Counted from the stretch's first letter, positions 23,566-35,798 are shown. The stretch is 64,000 nt of DNA from Callorhinus ursinus (GCF_003265705.1 NW_020312785.1:16585066-16649065); one strand, 5' to 3'. Translations and numbers: made by a program. The notes: generated by a model from the letters alone, not told the origin.

Positions 23566-26500
23566 TTATGTTCCACAAATAAGTGAAACCATATGATAAT
23601 TGTCTTTCTCTGCTTGACTTATTTCACTTAGCCTAATCCCCTCCAGTTCCATCCATGTCAATGTAAATGGTAGGTATTCATCCTTTCTGATGGCTGAGTA
23701 ATATCCCATTGTATATATGGACCACATCTTCTTTATCCATTCATCTGTTGAAAGGCATCTCGGCTCTTTCCACGGTTTGGCTATTGTGGACATTGCTGCT
23801 ATGAACATTGGGGTGCATGTGCCCCTTCTTTTCACTACATCTGTGTCTTTGGGGTAAATACCCAGTAATGCAATTGCTGGGCCATAGGGAAGCTCTATTT
23901 TTAATTTTCTGAGGCACCTCCACACTGTTTTCCAAGGTGGCTGTACCAACTTGCAATCCCACCAACAGTGTAAGAGGGTTCCCCTTTCTCCATAACCTCT
24001 CCAACATTTGTTGTTTCTTTCCCTGTCCATTTTTGCCATTCTAACTGGTGTAAGGTGGTATCTCAATGTGGTTTTGATTTGAATTTCCCTGATGGCTAAT
24101 GATGATGAACATTTTTTCATGTGTCTGTTAGCTGTTTGTATGTCTTCTTCAAAGTGTCTTTTCATATCTTCTGCCCACTTTTGACTTGATTATTTGTTTT
24201 CTGGGTGTTGAGCTTGAGAAGTTCTTTATAGATCTTGGTTACCAGCCTTTTATCTGTAGTGTCATTTGCAAATATCGTCTCCCATTCTGTGGGTTGCCTC
24301 TTTGTTTTGTTGACTGTTTCCTTTGCTGTGCAGAAGCTTTTTATCTTGATGAAGTCCCAAAATTTCATTTTTGCTTTTGTTTCACTAGCTTTTGGAGATG
24401 TATCTTAAAAGAAGTTGCTGTGGGCGATGTCAAAGAGGTTACTGCCTATGTTTTCCTCTAGGATTTTGATGTATTCCTGTCTCACATTGAGGTCTTTCAT
24501 CCCCTTTGAGTTTATCTTTGTGAATGGTGTTAGAGAATGGTCGAGTTTCATTCTTCTGCATGTGGCTGTCCAATTTTCCCAGCACCATTTATTGAAGAGA
24601 TTGTCTTTTTTCCATTGCATGTTTTTTCCTGCTTTGTCAAAGATTATTTGACCATAGAGTTGAGGGTCCATATCTGGGTTATCTATTCTGTTCCACTGGT
24701 CTATATGTCTGTTTTTGTGTCAGTACCATGTTGTCTTGGTGATCACTGCTTTGTAATATAGCTTGAAATCGGGCATCGTGATGCCCCCAGCTTTGTTTTT
24801 CTTTTTCAACATTTCCTTGGCGATTCAGGGTCTTTTCTGATTCCATACAAATTTTAGGATTGTTTGTTCCAGCTCTTTGAAAAATGTCATTGGAATTTTG
24901 ATCAGGATGGCATTGAAGTTATAGATTGCTCTGGGTAGCATAGACATTTTAACAAAGTTTATTCTTCCGATCCATGAGCATGGAATATTTTTCCATTTTT
25001 TTGTGTCTTCTTCAATTTCTTTCATGAGTGTTTTGTAGTTCCTAGAGTATAGATCCTTTACCTCTTTGGTTAGGTTTATTCTGAGATATCTTATGGTTTT
25101 TGGTGCTATTGTAAATGGAATCGTTTCTCTAATTTCTTTCTACATTTGCGTTGGTAGTGTATAAGAAAGCAACTGATTTCTGTACATTGATTTTGTACCC
25201 TGCCACATTACTGAATTGCTATATGAGTTCTAGTAATTTGGGGGTGGAGTCTTTCAGGCTTTCCACATAAAGTATCATGTCATCTGCGAAAAGAGAGAGT
25301 TTGACTTCTTCTTTGCCAATTTGAATACCTTTTATTTCTTTTTGTTGTCTGATTGCTGTTGCTAGGACTTCTAGTACTCTGTTGAACAATAGTGGTGAGA
25401 GTGGGCATCCTTGATGTGTTCCTGATCTTAAGGGAAAGGCTCTCAGCTTTTCCCCATTGAGGATGATATTCGCTGTGGGTTTTTCATAGATGGATTTTAT
25501 GAACTTGAGGAATGTTCCCTCTATCCCTACACTCTGAAGAGTTTTAATCAGGAAAGGATGCTGTATTTTGTCAAATGCTTTTTCTGCATCAATTGAGAGG
25601 ACCATATGGTTCTTCTCCCTCCTCTTATTAATGTGTTCTATCACATTGATTGATTTGCGAATGTTGAACCACCCTTGCATCCCAGGGATAAATCCCACTT
25701 GGTCGTGGTGGATGATCTTTTAATGTATTGTTGGATCCTATTAGCTAGGATTTTGTTGAGGATTTTGGAATCCATATTCATCAGGGATATCGGTCTGACA
25801 TTCTCCTTTTTGATGGGGTCTTTGTCTGGTTTGAGGATTAAGGTAATGCTGGCTTCATAGAATGAGTTTGGAAGTTTTCCTTCTGTTCCAATTTTTTGAA
25901 ACAGCTTCAGGAGAATAGGTATTATTTCTTCTTTGAATGTTTGGTAGAATTTCCCAGGGAATCCATCAGGCCCTGGACTCTTGTTTTTTGGGAGGTTTTT
26001 GATCACTGCTTCAATCTCGTTACTGGTTATTGGCCTATTCAGGTTGGCTGTTTCTTCCTGTTTCAGTCTTGGCAGCTTATAGGTTTCCAGGAAGGCCTCC
26101 ATTTCATCCAGATTGCTCAGTTTATTGGCATATAGTTGTTGATAATAATTTCTAATAATTGTTTCTATTTTCTTGGTGTTAGTCGTGATCTCTCCCCTGA
26201 CATTCATAATTTTATGAATTTGGGTCCTTTCTCTTTTCTTTTGGATAAGTCTGGCCAGTGGTTTATCGATCTTATTAATTCTTTCAAAGAACCAACTTTT
26301 AGTTTTGTTAATCTGATCTACTGTGTTTCTGGTTTCTAATTCATTGATCTCTGCTTTAATTTTAATTATTTCTCTTCTAATCCATGGCTTAGGCATCGTT
26401 TGTTGCTTTTTCTCTAGTTCTTTAAGGTGTAGGGTTAGTTGGTGAATTTGGGATTTTTTCTATTTTTTTGAGTGAGGCTTGGATGGCTATGTATTTCCCC

Positions 26501-27387
26501 CTTAGGACCGCCTTTGCAGTATCCCATAGATTTTGGACCGATGTGTTTTCATTCTCATTGATTTCCATGAATTGTTTAAGTTCTTCTTTGATTTCCTGGT
26601 TGACCCAAACATTCTTGAGCAGAGTGGTCTTTAGCTTCCAAGTGTTTGAATTTCTGCCAATTTTTTTCTTGTGATTGAGTTCCAGTTTTAAAGCATTGTG
26701 TCCTGAGAATGTGCAGGGAATAATCTCAATCTTTTGGTATCAGTTGAGACCTAATTTGTGACCCAGTATGTCATCTATTCTGGAGAAAGTTACATGTGTG
26801 CTAGAGAAGAATGAGTATTCTGTTGGTTTAGGGTGGAATGTTCTGTAAATATCTATGAGGTCCATCTGGTCCAATGTATCATTCAAACCTCTTGTTTCCT
26901 CGTTGCTTTTCTGTTTAGATGATCTGTCCATTGCTGAGAGTGGAGTACTGAGGTCCCCTACAATTAACGTATTGTTATCAATATGACTCTTTATTTTGGT
27001 TAACAGTTGGCTTATGTAGATGGCTGCTCCCATGTTGGGGGCATAGATATTTACAATTGTTAGATCTTCTTGTTGGATAGACCCTTTAAGAATGATATAG
27101 TGTCTTTCTGTGTCTGTATTTACAGACTTTAGTTTAAAATCTAATTTTTCTGATATAAGAATTGCTAGCCCAGCTTTCTTTTGCGGTCCATGGGCATGGA
27201 AGTTGGATCTCCATCCCTTCACTTTCAGTCTGGATGTATGTTTAGGTTCAAAATGAGTCTCTTGTAGGCACCATATGGATGGGTCCTGTCTTTTTATCCA
27301 ATATGCAACCCTGTGCCATTTTATGGGAGCATTTAGGCCATTCACATTGAGAGTGATTATTGAAAGATATGAATTAATTTTCATCAT
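23566..27387 (-). pseudogene. L1 ORF2, endonuclease-reverse transcriptase, broken
   Basis: ORF2 nicks DNA and copies L1 RNA into the genome. The intact frame at 27387-26740 (215 codons) is the endonuclease domain, starting MMKINSYLSIITLNVNGLN. It keeps N14, E43 (in LQETHF) and D145, but the expected N147 of the GDFN motif is serine (GDLS). A stop follows at 26740. The next frames, 26396-25641 and 25698-25219, carry the reverse transcriptase, with fingers block [15 protein letters not shown], palm aspartate in [22 protein letters not shown] and the catalytic FADD box (residues 137-140 of the second frame). A frameshift near 25690 separates these two. The C-terminal part continues in frames at 25025-24825, 24671-24405, 24368-24162 and 24165-23566. 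The last has the cysteine-containing C-terminal region, with [11 protein letters not shown] and [17 protein letters not shown]. Total span about 1,270 codons, the usual ORF2 size. Confidence 0.95.
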
Positions 27388-27465
27388 GTTGCCTGTGAAG
27401 ACGTTGTTTTTATAGATTGTCCCTGTAAATTTCTGTTGTATATCACTCTTGGGGTCTTTCTCCTT

Positions 27466-28342
27466 TTATAGAACCCTGCTTAATATTTCTTGCAGGGCCG
27501 GCTTAGTGGTCACATATTCTTTCAGTTTCTGCTGGTCTTGGAAGCTCTGCCTCTCTCCATCCATTCTAAATGAAAGCCTTGCTGGATAAAATATTCTTGG
27601 CTGCATGTTCTTCTCATTTAGTACCCTGAATATGTCTTGCCAGGCCTTTCTGGCTTGCCAGGTCTCTGTGGATAGGTCTGACTTTATTCTGATGTTCCTC
27701 CCTCTGTACATAAGGAATCTCTTCCCCCTAACTGCCCTTAAGATGGTTTCCTTGGTTCTAAGATTTGCAAGTTTTACTATTACATGCTGGGGTGTTGGCC
27801 TGTTTTCCTTGATCTTGGAAGGGGTTCTCTCTGCCTCTAGGATGTGAATGTTTGTTTTCATTCCCCAGATTAGGGAAGTTCTCGGCTACGATTTGCTCAA
27901 ATACATCTTCTAGTCCTTTCTCTCTCTCTGGTATTCCAATTATTCTGACATTGGAATGCTTCATGGTGTCACTTATTTCTCTGATTCTATTTTCATGGAT
28001 TCAAGTTTTTTTCCCTGGCCTCTCTTTTCCCTTGTTATCTATTATATTGTCTTCCAGGTCGCTTATTCGTTCTGCCTCATTTACCCCAGCTGTTAGATTA
28101 TCTAGATTGGATTAGATCTCATTGATAGCATTTTTAAGTTCTGCCAATTTAGCTTTCATTTCTGCCCTTAGAGACTCTATGTTGCCATTAATTGATTTCT
28201 CCATTCTAGCCATTGTCTTCACAATTGCTCGCCTGAATTTCATCTCCGACATCTTGGTTATATCTGCATCCATTTGTAAATCTGTAGCATAAGTTACAAT
28301 CTCTGAGTCTTTTCTACTTTGGGGGCTCCTCCTCCTAGTCAT
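27466..28342 (-). pseudogene. L1 ORF1, RNA-binding protein, broken
   Basis: ORF1p coats L1 RNA and acts as a nucleic-acid chaperone. The frame opens at 28342 (MTRRRSPQSRKDSEIV) and runs 76 codons through the polar, helix-rich N-terminal part. A stop follows at about 28112 where a glutamine codon is expected. The same frame has a further stop before the RNA-recognition region, which reads in 27964-27758 (SNVRIIGIPERE). A frameshift near 27860 moves the rest to another frame (27861-27466) containing QHVIVKLANLRTKETILRA and the C-terminal ARLSFRMDGERQSFQD block. Its length of about 290 codons is slightly below the family norm. The 78-bp gap to ORF2 is typical. Confidence 0.93.
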
Positions 28343-28981
28343 TCTGTTGATGGGTGTTTCAGGGAATGTATAGAGTCCAAACTATTGACCAGAACCCAAG
28401 CAAAATGCACCTGTTTTCTTGGGACCTTAGGGTTGCTGGCCTCTTGTTTTCCCAGCCTGTCTTCTGTGGAAGGGGCCTGCCACGCTGTTACTCAGGTAAC
28501 CCTGTTTGGGTGGAGTTGCCCTGCCTCCCTGCCCCCCGTGGTGGGGGATGGGCTTGGCGGGAATCAGTTTTGGGGGCTTTTGTTCTCTGGCCGCTTTCCC
28601 TGGCAGCTTTCCGCGTCTCTTCCGCGAGTCAGAGCAGAAGAGATCGTTTCCAACCCTCTGCCTCAGAGCAGAGAGACTGCAGTCTGTTCTTCAGTGAGCT
28701 CTCCAGGCCACACTGTCTCAGTTTCTGTCCCTACTGCTATAAACTGCAGCGGCCTGGGTTGTGCGCCCCTCTGCAGCCCTCCCAGTCCTGCCTCCAGGTC
28801 GGAGCACATCTCTGCCCTTTCTGCTTCTAAAACTGCCAGTCACCCCCTGTTAACAGGTCCGACCCCGCCACTCCAGGTTTCCACCCCGGGGGCTGTCCTG
28901 AAGTCCTTTCCCCGCCGCTACTGGTCTGCGCGTCTGTGCCCTGTCCCCAGCTCACGAGGCTGTCACTCACCAGCGGTGTAG
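28319..28981 (+). other. 220-codon open frame antisense to L1 5' UTR
   Basis: The frame starts with ATG (MGAPPPSHSVDGCFRE), overlaps the first 24 bases of ORF1 in antisense and runs outward towards the L1 5' end. Composition is rich in Ser, Pro, Cys and Leu; there is no known domain. A second frame (28354-28830, 158 codons) overlaps it. Primate L1 has an antisense ORF0 in the comparable place. Coding is unproven, and high G+C alone lengthens chance frames. Confidence 0.3.
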
Positions 28982-29225
28982 GATCCCCATGGCCAGGCAC
29001 CCTCCTGCCGCCGTTTATCCTCCAATATCTGCCCACGGAATCACGGCTCCCTGCTTCATACCTCGAAACCAACCGCCTGTGATATTCTGTTTGTAGAGAT
29101 CCAGATCTTCTTATATCTCAGGCTGGTTTTGTGGGTGCTCAGAGTGGTCTGGTAGACAACCAGCTCAATTCCAGGGACCAGTTGAAATAGGGTCCCCTAC
29201 TCCTCTGCCATCTTTCCTTCCAGTC
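28343..29225 (-). promoter_or_regulatory. L1 5' UTR (internal promoter region)
   Basis: About 880 bp between the L1 start and ORF1. It is much richer in G+C and CpG than the surrounding sequence. In L1 elements this region carries the internal pol II promoter. The start block (reverse complement of 'cctctgccatctttccttcc') resembles the YY1-type GATGGC initiator motif. The plus strand is open for 220 codons across most of this UTR (see findings). Confidence 0.8.
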
Positions 29226-29240
29226 AAAATATGTATTTTA

Positions 29241-31599
29241 AACATATAAATACAAGATGCTTTTTTGTGCTGTGGTGGAGGGATTCATCATTTTATTGAT
29301 ATTTTTTTTTATTTTTATTTACATGTGATCCTCTTTTATGAAAAATCTCATGTCAAGAACAAAGTTAGTAGGTTTGTTTTTATATTGCTTTATGTGAAAG
29401 CTTCATGATTAAAACATATCCTTGTATATTCTTAAGAGCACTAACCAGATAGCAATGCCATTGGTTTCTACCCTTTTCTATGTATCTGATACCTTTTCTA
29501 AAATATTTTCATATATCAAACAAATAAAGGATCTACTCCTAACATTCCTCATTTGATGTTAGAGGAAAATAAAAAGGCCCATTGATAAATAACTATGTCC
29601 TCTAGGTGGGACTGGACATTGCTTCTCTTAGTATTATGACCTTCCTTTATTTCTGATAAGAGTGACATTGATGATATCCAAAAGCACGACATTGTCCAAG
29701 TTATAAATCTAAAGGATAGCTCTTATGTTCAGTTTCTCCTCTATTTGAAACTTATATACTGTTAGGAAGAGAATAGCCCAATCTTTGGTGTATAAGGACA
29801 TAATAAGGAAAAATCTTGAAGCCCACTTTTTTTATAGTAAAAACAGGTCAAGGTAGCATTGCTCAAGAGTTCTCTAGAATAGCTACACACGAGTTGACAT
29901 GGATCAATCACACAGCACGTTTTTGGCACATGGTACACAGCCAAATAAGTAGTTTTCTACCCTGCTAAGAACTTTTTCCTTTCCTTGGAGGGCTGAGACA
30001 CACAAGCCTAATTTGAGATGAATGAGACAGTATTAGTAGAAGCAAATTGGGAGATACATCATATTTGAGAGATGGTTGATTAGCAAGAAAGATATAAATA
30101 TTAATATGAATGTGGGAAGGAAGCAACATGATTGTTCCAAGCTGAATGGTTTAAATTAAATAACAAAGTGATTTAATCCTCATATTTTAGTCTATAAAAC
30201 ATAAAGGTGACTGGTCAAATTTAGTAAAAAATACAGCCTTATTTAAAAAGCCATAATGCAATATTATCTGCATTAAGATAATTTTTAGGAACAATTTTCT
30301 ATCTTAAATTTATACATGTAAGCTATATTCCAATATATAATATATGAATATGGAGTAAATATATACCATAAATTTCTATCTTTAAAAATTTGGGTTTTTT
30401 TAATACATTGGATATCCAAAAATAATACAAAGATGAATCAGGTATAAAATGAAGAATATGAAAATAAATGATGTAAAAATAATTTTGTTACTTCTTTCTT
30501 TCTCTCCTAAATTAGGAACTTAGTTGTGTTTGTTTACTTGTTTGTTTGGGTTTGGTTTTTAGTTGTGGCCTTTTATTAATATATTAGGTAATATGTAAAC
30601 CCTAGTTGGCATTTCTGGTCTACTTTTCCACTTGACTTAAAGTTAGTGCCACTTTGTAGTTCCTGAAAGAACTTCACACTTTTCAGATTACACATATTTG
30701 GATATTACATTCAGTTAATCCATAGATTAATACATGGTTTCTTTGGCTGAGATTCTTTTCTTGTTTTGCAGATAATTTGAAAACTTTATTTTCTGAAAAA
30801 AGTAGAGGCCAAATGAATTTACTAATATGTTACCTTTTTTTTTCCTTTTTTTAAACCATATTCACAAACTTGCCAACCAGATAATGTTATCCTCAAATAG
30901 ACCTTAGCAGCACAGTGACTCCATCTACTCATTGCATGCTTCGGTCTCCTATATAAATTCAGAACCACGTTCACTTACAAAGAATTGATTTCCACCTGAG
31001 TGGGCAGAATCAGTGGATCAACTCTTACAGATTTTACTACTTGTACCCTTGGCCAGAGCCTGTGATTTGTGTTTACAATCCATAAGAGCTTTCATGCCCT
31101 TCAGATCTGCTTGTACCTAGAAAAAAAAAAAAAAATTTATAGTAATGCAATGCAACACTTTTAAAGCTATACTTCTACCACTAACACCACAGCCTATTTC
31201 TCTAGTTATTTTAATTAATTAGAATAATAATATGTTACTAATATTTTCATATTTTTCTCTTCAAAGATTTGATATCTACTAGTTATTTCTAGTCTCTATC
31301 CAAGGAAAAGCTTTTAATACATTGTTAGTGAAGATTCTAGAGGAACATGATTATTCTTGTTTAATTGAGAATAAGAAAACATAATCACATGAATATATCA
31401 TTTTCCACCATTTTCATTGGAAAAGATTAGCAACATTAATTAAATAGAGAAGATAGAGTGTGAGCCAGGAATGGGGTAGCAGGCAGTTTTTAGAAGGAAA
31501 TTTGCCAGCATATACAAAGTACTTCCTTTTCAAATAAGAAATTATAGTGTTGGGTCTGTTTTCCCCCAGAAATGTTCACAAGGTGCAAAATGTATGTTA
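29241..31599. other. Unassigned AT-rich sequence
   Basis: No gene or named repeat seen. A (GTTT)n-like patch lies near 30525-30555 and A- or T-runs at 30835 and 31121. Confidence 0.5.
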
Positions 31600-31890
31600 A
31601 TGCATATTTATTCCAATGGAATATAACTGATGATGTACTGAAAACAATCTAAATATTTATTTTGAGGAAGTTACTTAAATAAATTACAGTATATTCATGC
31701 AATTAAAAGATTAACTGATTAAAAAAAATTAGAATAACAGATGAGAGAAGTACCTATGCACTGACAGGGAAGGAAGCTCATTAGATAAAAGGTAAAAATT
31801 AAGATGCAAGAGTATGTGCAAAATAATTGCATTCTCACATGTTATTTTTGCTTAAAATATAAGATATAAATTCTGCAAGTCATACTTTTT
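31600..31890 (+). mobile_element. Probable L1M 3' fragment
   Basis: Blocks such as 'aaataaattacagtatattc', 'atgcaattaaaagatt' and 'gaagtacctatgcactgaca' resemble the part of old L1 copies just upstream of the 3' UTR. Highly decayed. Confidence 0.5.
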
Positions 31891-32199
31891 AAATTTGCTA
31901 TCTCTTAAGGATCAGATAGGGTGGTGGTTTGGGTCTGGGTGTTAGGCAGACATTTATTTTTTTACAGTGTTTTGTATCATATGATGTTTTATATTCATAA
32001 TCAGAAAAGAATATCGAAATATTTCCAGCTGGAAAGTGAAAGAAATATTTTTAATAGTCATTTGTTAAATGAATATGCCAATGCTAATTTTCAAAAAGCC
32101 ACATGATAATACAAAGAAATGTGTTTATTTACTATAAAGATGTGATGATTATATTTATTACATTATTTTTTTTCTCTGTAAGAAATTAAGTGACTACTT
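31891..32199. other. Unassigned sequence
   Basis: A 61-codon plus-strand frame (31921-32106) without any known motif. Probably chance. Confidence 0.5.
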
Positions 32200-32224
32200 T
32201 CAGTAAATTTTTTTTAAATATATT

Positions 32225-32411
32225 TTTTTAAGATTTTATTTATTTATTCATGAGAGACAGAGGGAGAGAGAGAGAGAGAGAGAGAGAAGCAGAGGGAGAA
32301 GCAGGCTCCCCGCTGAGCAGGGAGCCCGATGCGGGACTCGATCCCAGGACCCCGGGATCATTACCTGAGCCGAAGGCAAATGCTTAACCATCTGAGCCAC
32401 CCAGGCGCCCC
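32225..32411 (-). mobile_element. Can-SINE
   Basis: Head 'ggcgcc' at 32409, near-consensus body, a GA run at 32260-32287 and tail with 'aaataaataaataaaatctta' sense at the left. TSD tcagtaaattttt (32200-32212) and tcagtaagttttt (32412-32424). Minus-strand frame 32248-32496 is SINE-derived. Confidence 0.94.
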
Positions 32412-32424
32412 TCAGTAAGTTTTT

Positions 32425-33530
32425 AATAGAGGATATTTTTATTCTTTTTTGGAAGAATTTTGGATTTTTTTTCCTGTTTAGTTTTTCTTTGGGCACTCAA
32501 TTTTGTAACTGATCACATATCTCTCCTTGCCCAGACATAATCGACTGAATATCGTTTCCCAGCTGTAGCAGGTATATTCAACCAAACGACATGAGTTATC
32601 TGTCAAGACACAAGCTTGGCTCCATCTTAGTGCCTGCCTTTGTTTTCCTTTCCCCTCAGCTTTAACTTATGGGTTAGTGCTTTTTTAAAATAAACTTTTC
32701 TATTTTACAACTAGTTTTCGACCTGCTGAAAAAAAATGGGAAATATATTGTACGGAAGATTCCCTATATATATATCAGATTCAGTTTACTTAATTATTAA
32801 CATCTTACTAAAAGTTTGGAGGATTTGTCAATTAACTGAATCCCAAATTAGTACATTTTTATCTAAAGTTTATTCTTTACTAAGATATTCTTTTTTTACA
32901 TTTTCCACTAAAGTCCCTTTACTATTCCAAGATCCAGCTATGATGTTACATTACATTTAGTTATCATGTGTCCTTAGACACCTCTTGGCTGTCACAGTTT
33001 ATCAGACTTTCTTTGCTTTTAATGAAATTAACAGTTTGGGAAGTACTGGTCAGATATGCTATGGAACACCTCTTAATTGGAATTTGTCTGATAATTTTCT
33101 GATAATTAGATGGGGATCATATATACCCATATGGACTCATGAATATTTTATAGTTTGATTTATATTCAATACTACTTATTATATTTTTAGGTAGTGAAAA
33201 TACATTTGTTAATATTATTAAATGTGCAGAGATGAGAATCTCTTGAGTATGGTTCATTAAGAGATATTCAATATTTAGTTAATGAAAGCATATGTATAGG
33301 TTAAAGTCTATATGTTCAATAGATCAAGAAAAAAGAATTAATATCAGGCTGAACACAGGTAAATTTATGATATACCAGGCCAGTTGCCCAGAGCAGAAGA
33401 TTTTGCAACCATAAACTGGTAAAAACACTGAAATAATAATTTTGATGAATTGCTGGAGGTTGAGTGTGGGTTGTCATAAAGCAAGAAACTCATAGGGACC
33501 CACATTCTTGGATGGGTCACTCTTAAAATA
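32425..33530. other. Unassigned sequence
   Basis: AT-rich. A 74-codon plus-strand frame (32736-32960) has no recognised domain. 33420-33530 could be part of the old L1M that resumes at 33746. Confidence 0.45.
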
Positions 33531-33540
33531 AGAATAAACC

Positions 33541-33735
33541 TGGGTGGCTCAGTTGGTAAGTGTCTGCCTTCGGCTCAGGTCATGATCCCAGGGTCTTGGG
33601 ATCAAGCCCTGCATCAGGTTCCCTGCTCGGTGGGAAGCCTGCTTCTCCCTCTCCCACTCCCACTCCCTCTGCTGTGTTCCCTCTCTTGCTGTCTCTCTCT
33701 CTGTGTCAAATAAATAAATAAAATCTTTAAAAAAA
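33541..33735 (+). mobile_element. Can-SINE, head trimmed by about 8 bp
   Basis: Starts directly with 'tgggtggctcagttgg' without the 'ggggcgcc' start. The 10-bp TSD agaataaacc (33531-33540 and 33736-33745) borders it, so the loss is a 5' truncation at insertion. Body carries the 'gtgttccctctcttgctgtc' variant. Confidence 0.93.
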
Positions 33736-33745
33736 AGAATAAACC

Positions 33746-34633
33746 ACAAAATGGGGAAAAATACTTGCAAAATACAGATCTGGTAAAGGATTTGAATCCA
33801 AGACATACAAAGAACTCTTAAAACTTAATAATAAGAAAAGAGCATAACTAAAACATTGGCAAAATTTCTGAACTGACACCTCACTAAAGAGGACATAAAT
33901 TGAAAATAAACACAGAAAATGATGTTCAACATAATTGGCCTCCAAGGAATTGAAAATGAAAACAAAAATGAGATAGCATTACAAACCTATTAAAATGGTT
34001 AAAATTAAAAAAAAAAAAACTAACAATAGGAAATGTTGGCTAGACTGTAGAGAAACAGGAATATTCATTTATTGCTGTTGAGAATGCAAAATGGTACAGC
34101 CAGTTAGAAGACAGTTTGGCGGCTTCTTACAAAGTTTTTAAACATAGTCTCATAATATAATCAAGCAATTGGGTGCCTAAGTGTGCATCCAACTGATTGA
34201 AAACTTATGTTCATGAAACACCTGTATATCACTGATTATAACACTTCATTCATACTTACCCCAAACTGGAAGCAAATTATCTTTCATACGGTGAATGGAT
34301 AAGCAAACTGTGGTACATGCATATGTAGATAATGAGTTATGAAGCCATGAAAAGACATGGGTGAATCTCAAATGCGTATTGCTAAGTCAAAGAAGCCAAT
34401 CTGAAAAGGCTACTTTGTGATGACAATCATAGGACATTCTGGAACAGGCAACACTATAGAGACAGTGAAAAGATCATTGGTTCTCAAGGGTTTGGGGAAA
34501 GAAAGGAAGAGTTGGAAAGCTAAGTCACAGGGGATTTTTTCTGGTTGGTAAAACTATTCCTTATAATACTATAATTGTGGAAATATGAAATAATGTATTT
34601 TTAAAATTCATAAACCTTTATAGCACAAAGAAT
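33746..34633 (+). mobile_element. Old L1M-type element, 3' part
   Basis: Plus-strand ORF2 blocks are 'caaagaactcttaaaactta' (33809), 'aattgaaaatgaaaac', 'tattcatttattgctg', 'ggtacagccagttagaagac' (34092) and 'gataagcaaactgtggtaca' (34298). The 3' UTR follows and ends near 'agcacaaagaataaacc'. Decayed, no open frame of note. Confidence 0.78.
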
Positions 34634-34648
34634 AAACCTGAATGTACA

Positions 34649-34758
34649 GGGGCTCGTGGTTGGCTCAGTCAGTAGAGCATGGGACTATTAATCTCAGTGT
34701 TATGAGTTCAAATCCCATATTGGCTATGGAGCCTACATAAAAAAAAAAAAAAGACAGA
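34649..34758 (+). mobile_element. Short old Can-SINE (tRNA-like part only)
   Basis: Head 'ggggctcgtggttggctcag', then 'gttatgagttcaaatccc' (the B-box-like part), then 'ggagcctacat' and an A-run. The CT-rich block is absent. TSD aaacctgaatgtaca (34634-34648) and aaacctaaacataca (34759-34773) has three mismatches. Confidence 0.85.
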
Positions 34759-35011
34759 AAACCTAAACATACAAAAATTAAAAAAAAAAATAGGAGGTCA
34801 AGAGATCCCAAAGTGAAATGGAGAATGTGCAAATAACTGTATCACAAAATATGAAAAAACAAACAAACAAACACGAGTTCACTGACTTTTGGTAATCTGA
34901 AAGATTAAAATTTAAAGAATCTATATGCAAGTACTACATTCAGTTTGATAAAGGGGTTTTTCATAGACATACTGGTTAACAATTCAGATACAGATTACTA
35001 TATTCTGAAAT

Positions 35012-35288
35012 TTTTTCCCCCTTCAAAATTCATGTTGAAATTTTAACTTGCTCAGATGATGGTACTTGGAGGTAGGGCCTTTAGAAATTGATTAGATTAT
35101 GAGAGTAGGTCCCTCATGAATGAGATTGGTGCCCTTAAAAGAGGCTCCAGAGAGATCCCTAGCACCTTCAATGCTGGCAGCTTGATCTTGGTCTTTTCAG
35201 CTTCTAGAACTGTGAGAAATAAATTTCTGTTATTTATAAGCTACCCAGTCTATGTTAATTTATTATAGCAGCCTGAACGGATTGGAAC
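35012..35288 (+). mobile_element. MLT1/MST-type (MaLR) solitary LTR
   Basis: Blocks in family order: 'aaaattcatgttgaaatttt', 'ggaggtagggccttt', 'ccctcatgaatgagattgg', 'ccagagagatccct', 'agaactgtgagaaataaatt' (with the AATAAA signal) and 'agcagcctgaacggatt'. The left end is degraded. No internal retroviral sequence is attached, so it is a non-coding relic. Confidence 0.88.
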
Positions 35289-35783
35289 TCACTATATATT
35301 TACAGAGGAATTTAACAGTTAGTTAAATGCATGATAGGTGGTGGGAACAATGTTTCTCATAGTTGGGTGGGAAGTGACAGGTAAGCAAGGGGACAACACT
35401 AGAAAAAGCCTTGTAACAATGAATCAGAATTGGATATATTATTATTAACTCATGCTTACATTAATGTAGATGCAGATGGTCACATATAAACACAGTTACA
35501 GTTTCAGTTGTATACATGGGCCAATATACACATATATATTTATTGATGCCAGCTGACAGGACCTAGAAGCAATGTCACCCCAGTAGCAATAAATAACTTA
35601 GCACCCCAAATGTTGATCTCTAGTACCATTCTCTAATCTCAGCAACAGCAACAAAAGAGTGTTCCGTGGAGAGATGCCTGTCTCTAAGACTGCGGAAGGA
35701 CATATACAAAGCAGCCTGGAACATCTTGTAGAAACCAAAAGTAGGGAAGTGTTTAAATACATGTGTAGAGCAACCCTTTCTTT
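35289..35783. other. Unassigned sequence
   Basis: No gene or named repeat recognised. Confidence 0.5.
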
Positions 35784-35798
35784 AAATGGGGCAAGTGT

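Larger units (their letters stand above)
23283..29225 (-). mobile_element. Full-length LINE-1 (carnivore L1)
   Basis: A 5.9-kb autonomous-type retrotransposon on the minus strand. Order in its own direction: 5' UTR (29225-28343) starting with 'ggaaggaaagatggcagagg', ORF1 (28342-27466), a 78-bp spacer, ORF2 (27387-23566), then a 3' UTR and T-rich (sense A-rich) end at 23283. A perfect 15-bp TSD, aaaatatgtatttta, flanks it (23268-23282 and 29226-29240), so it arrived as one complete target-primed insertion. Several stops and frameshifts break both ORFs, so this copy should be unable to move by itself. The full length and perfect TSD suggest moderate youth, while the number of breaks argues against a very recent event. 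Confidence 0.97.

Noticed and set aside
23349..28115. Many plus-strand frames of 60 to 91 codons
   Set aside because: Antisense shadows of L1 ORF1 and ORF2.
33531..34641. Third copy of agaataaacc at 34630 as a sign of a larger duplication
   Set aside because: It is part of the old L1M 3' end, and the similarity to the SINE TSD at 33531 does not extend further.
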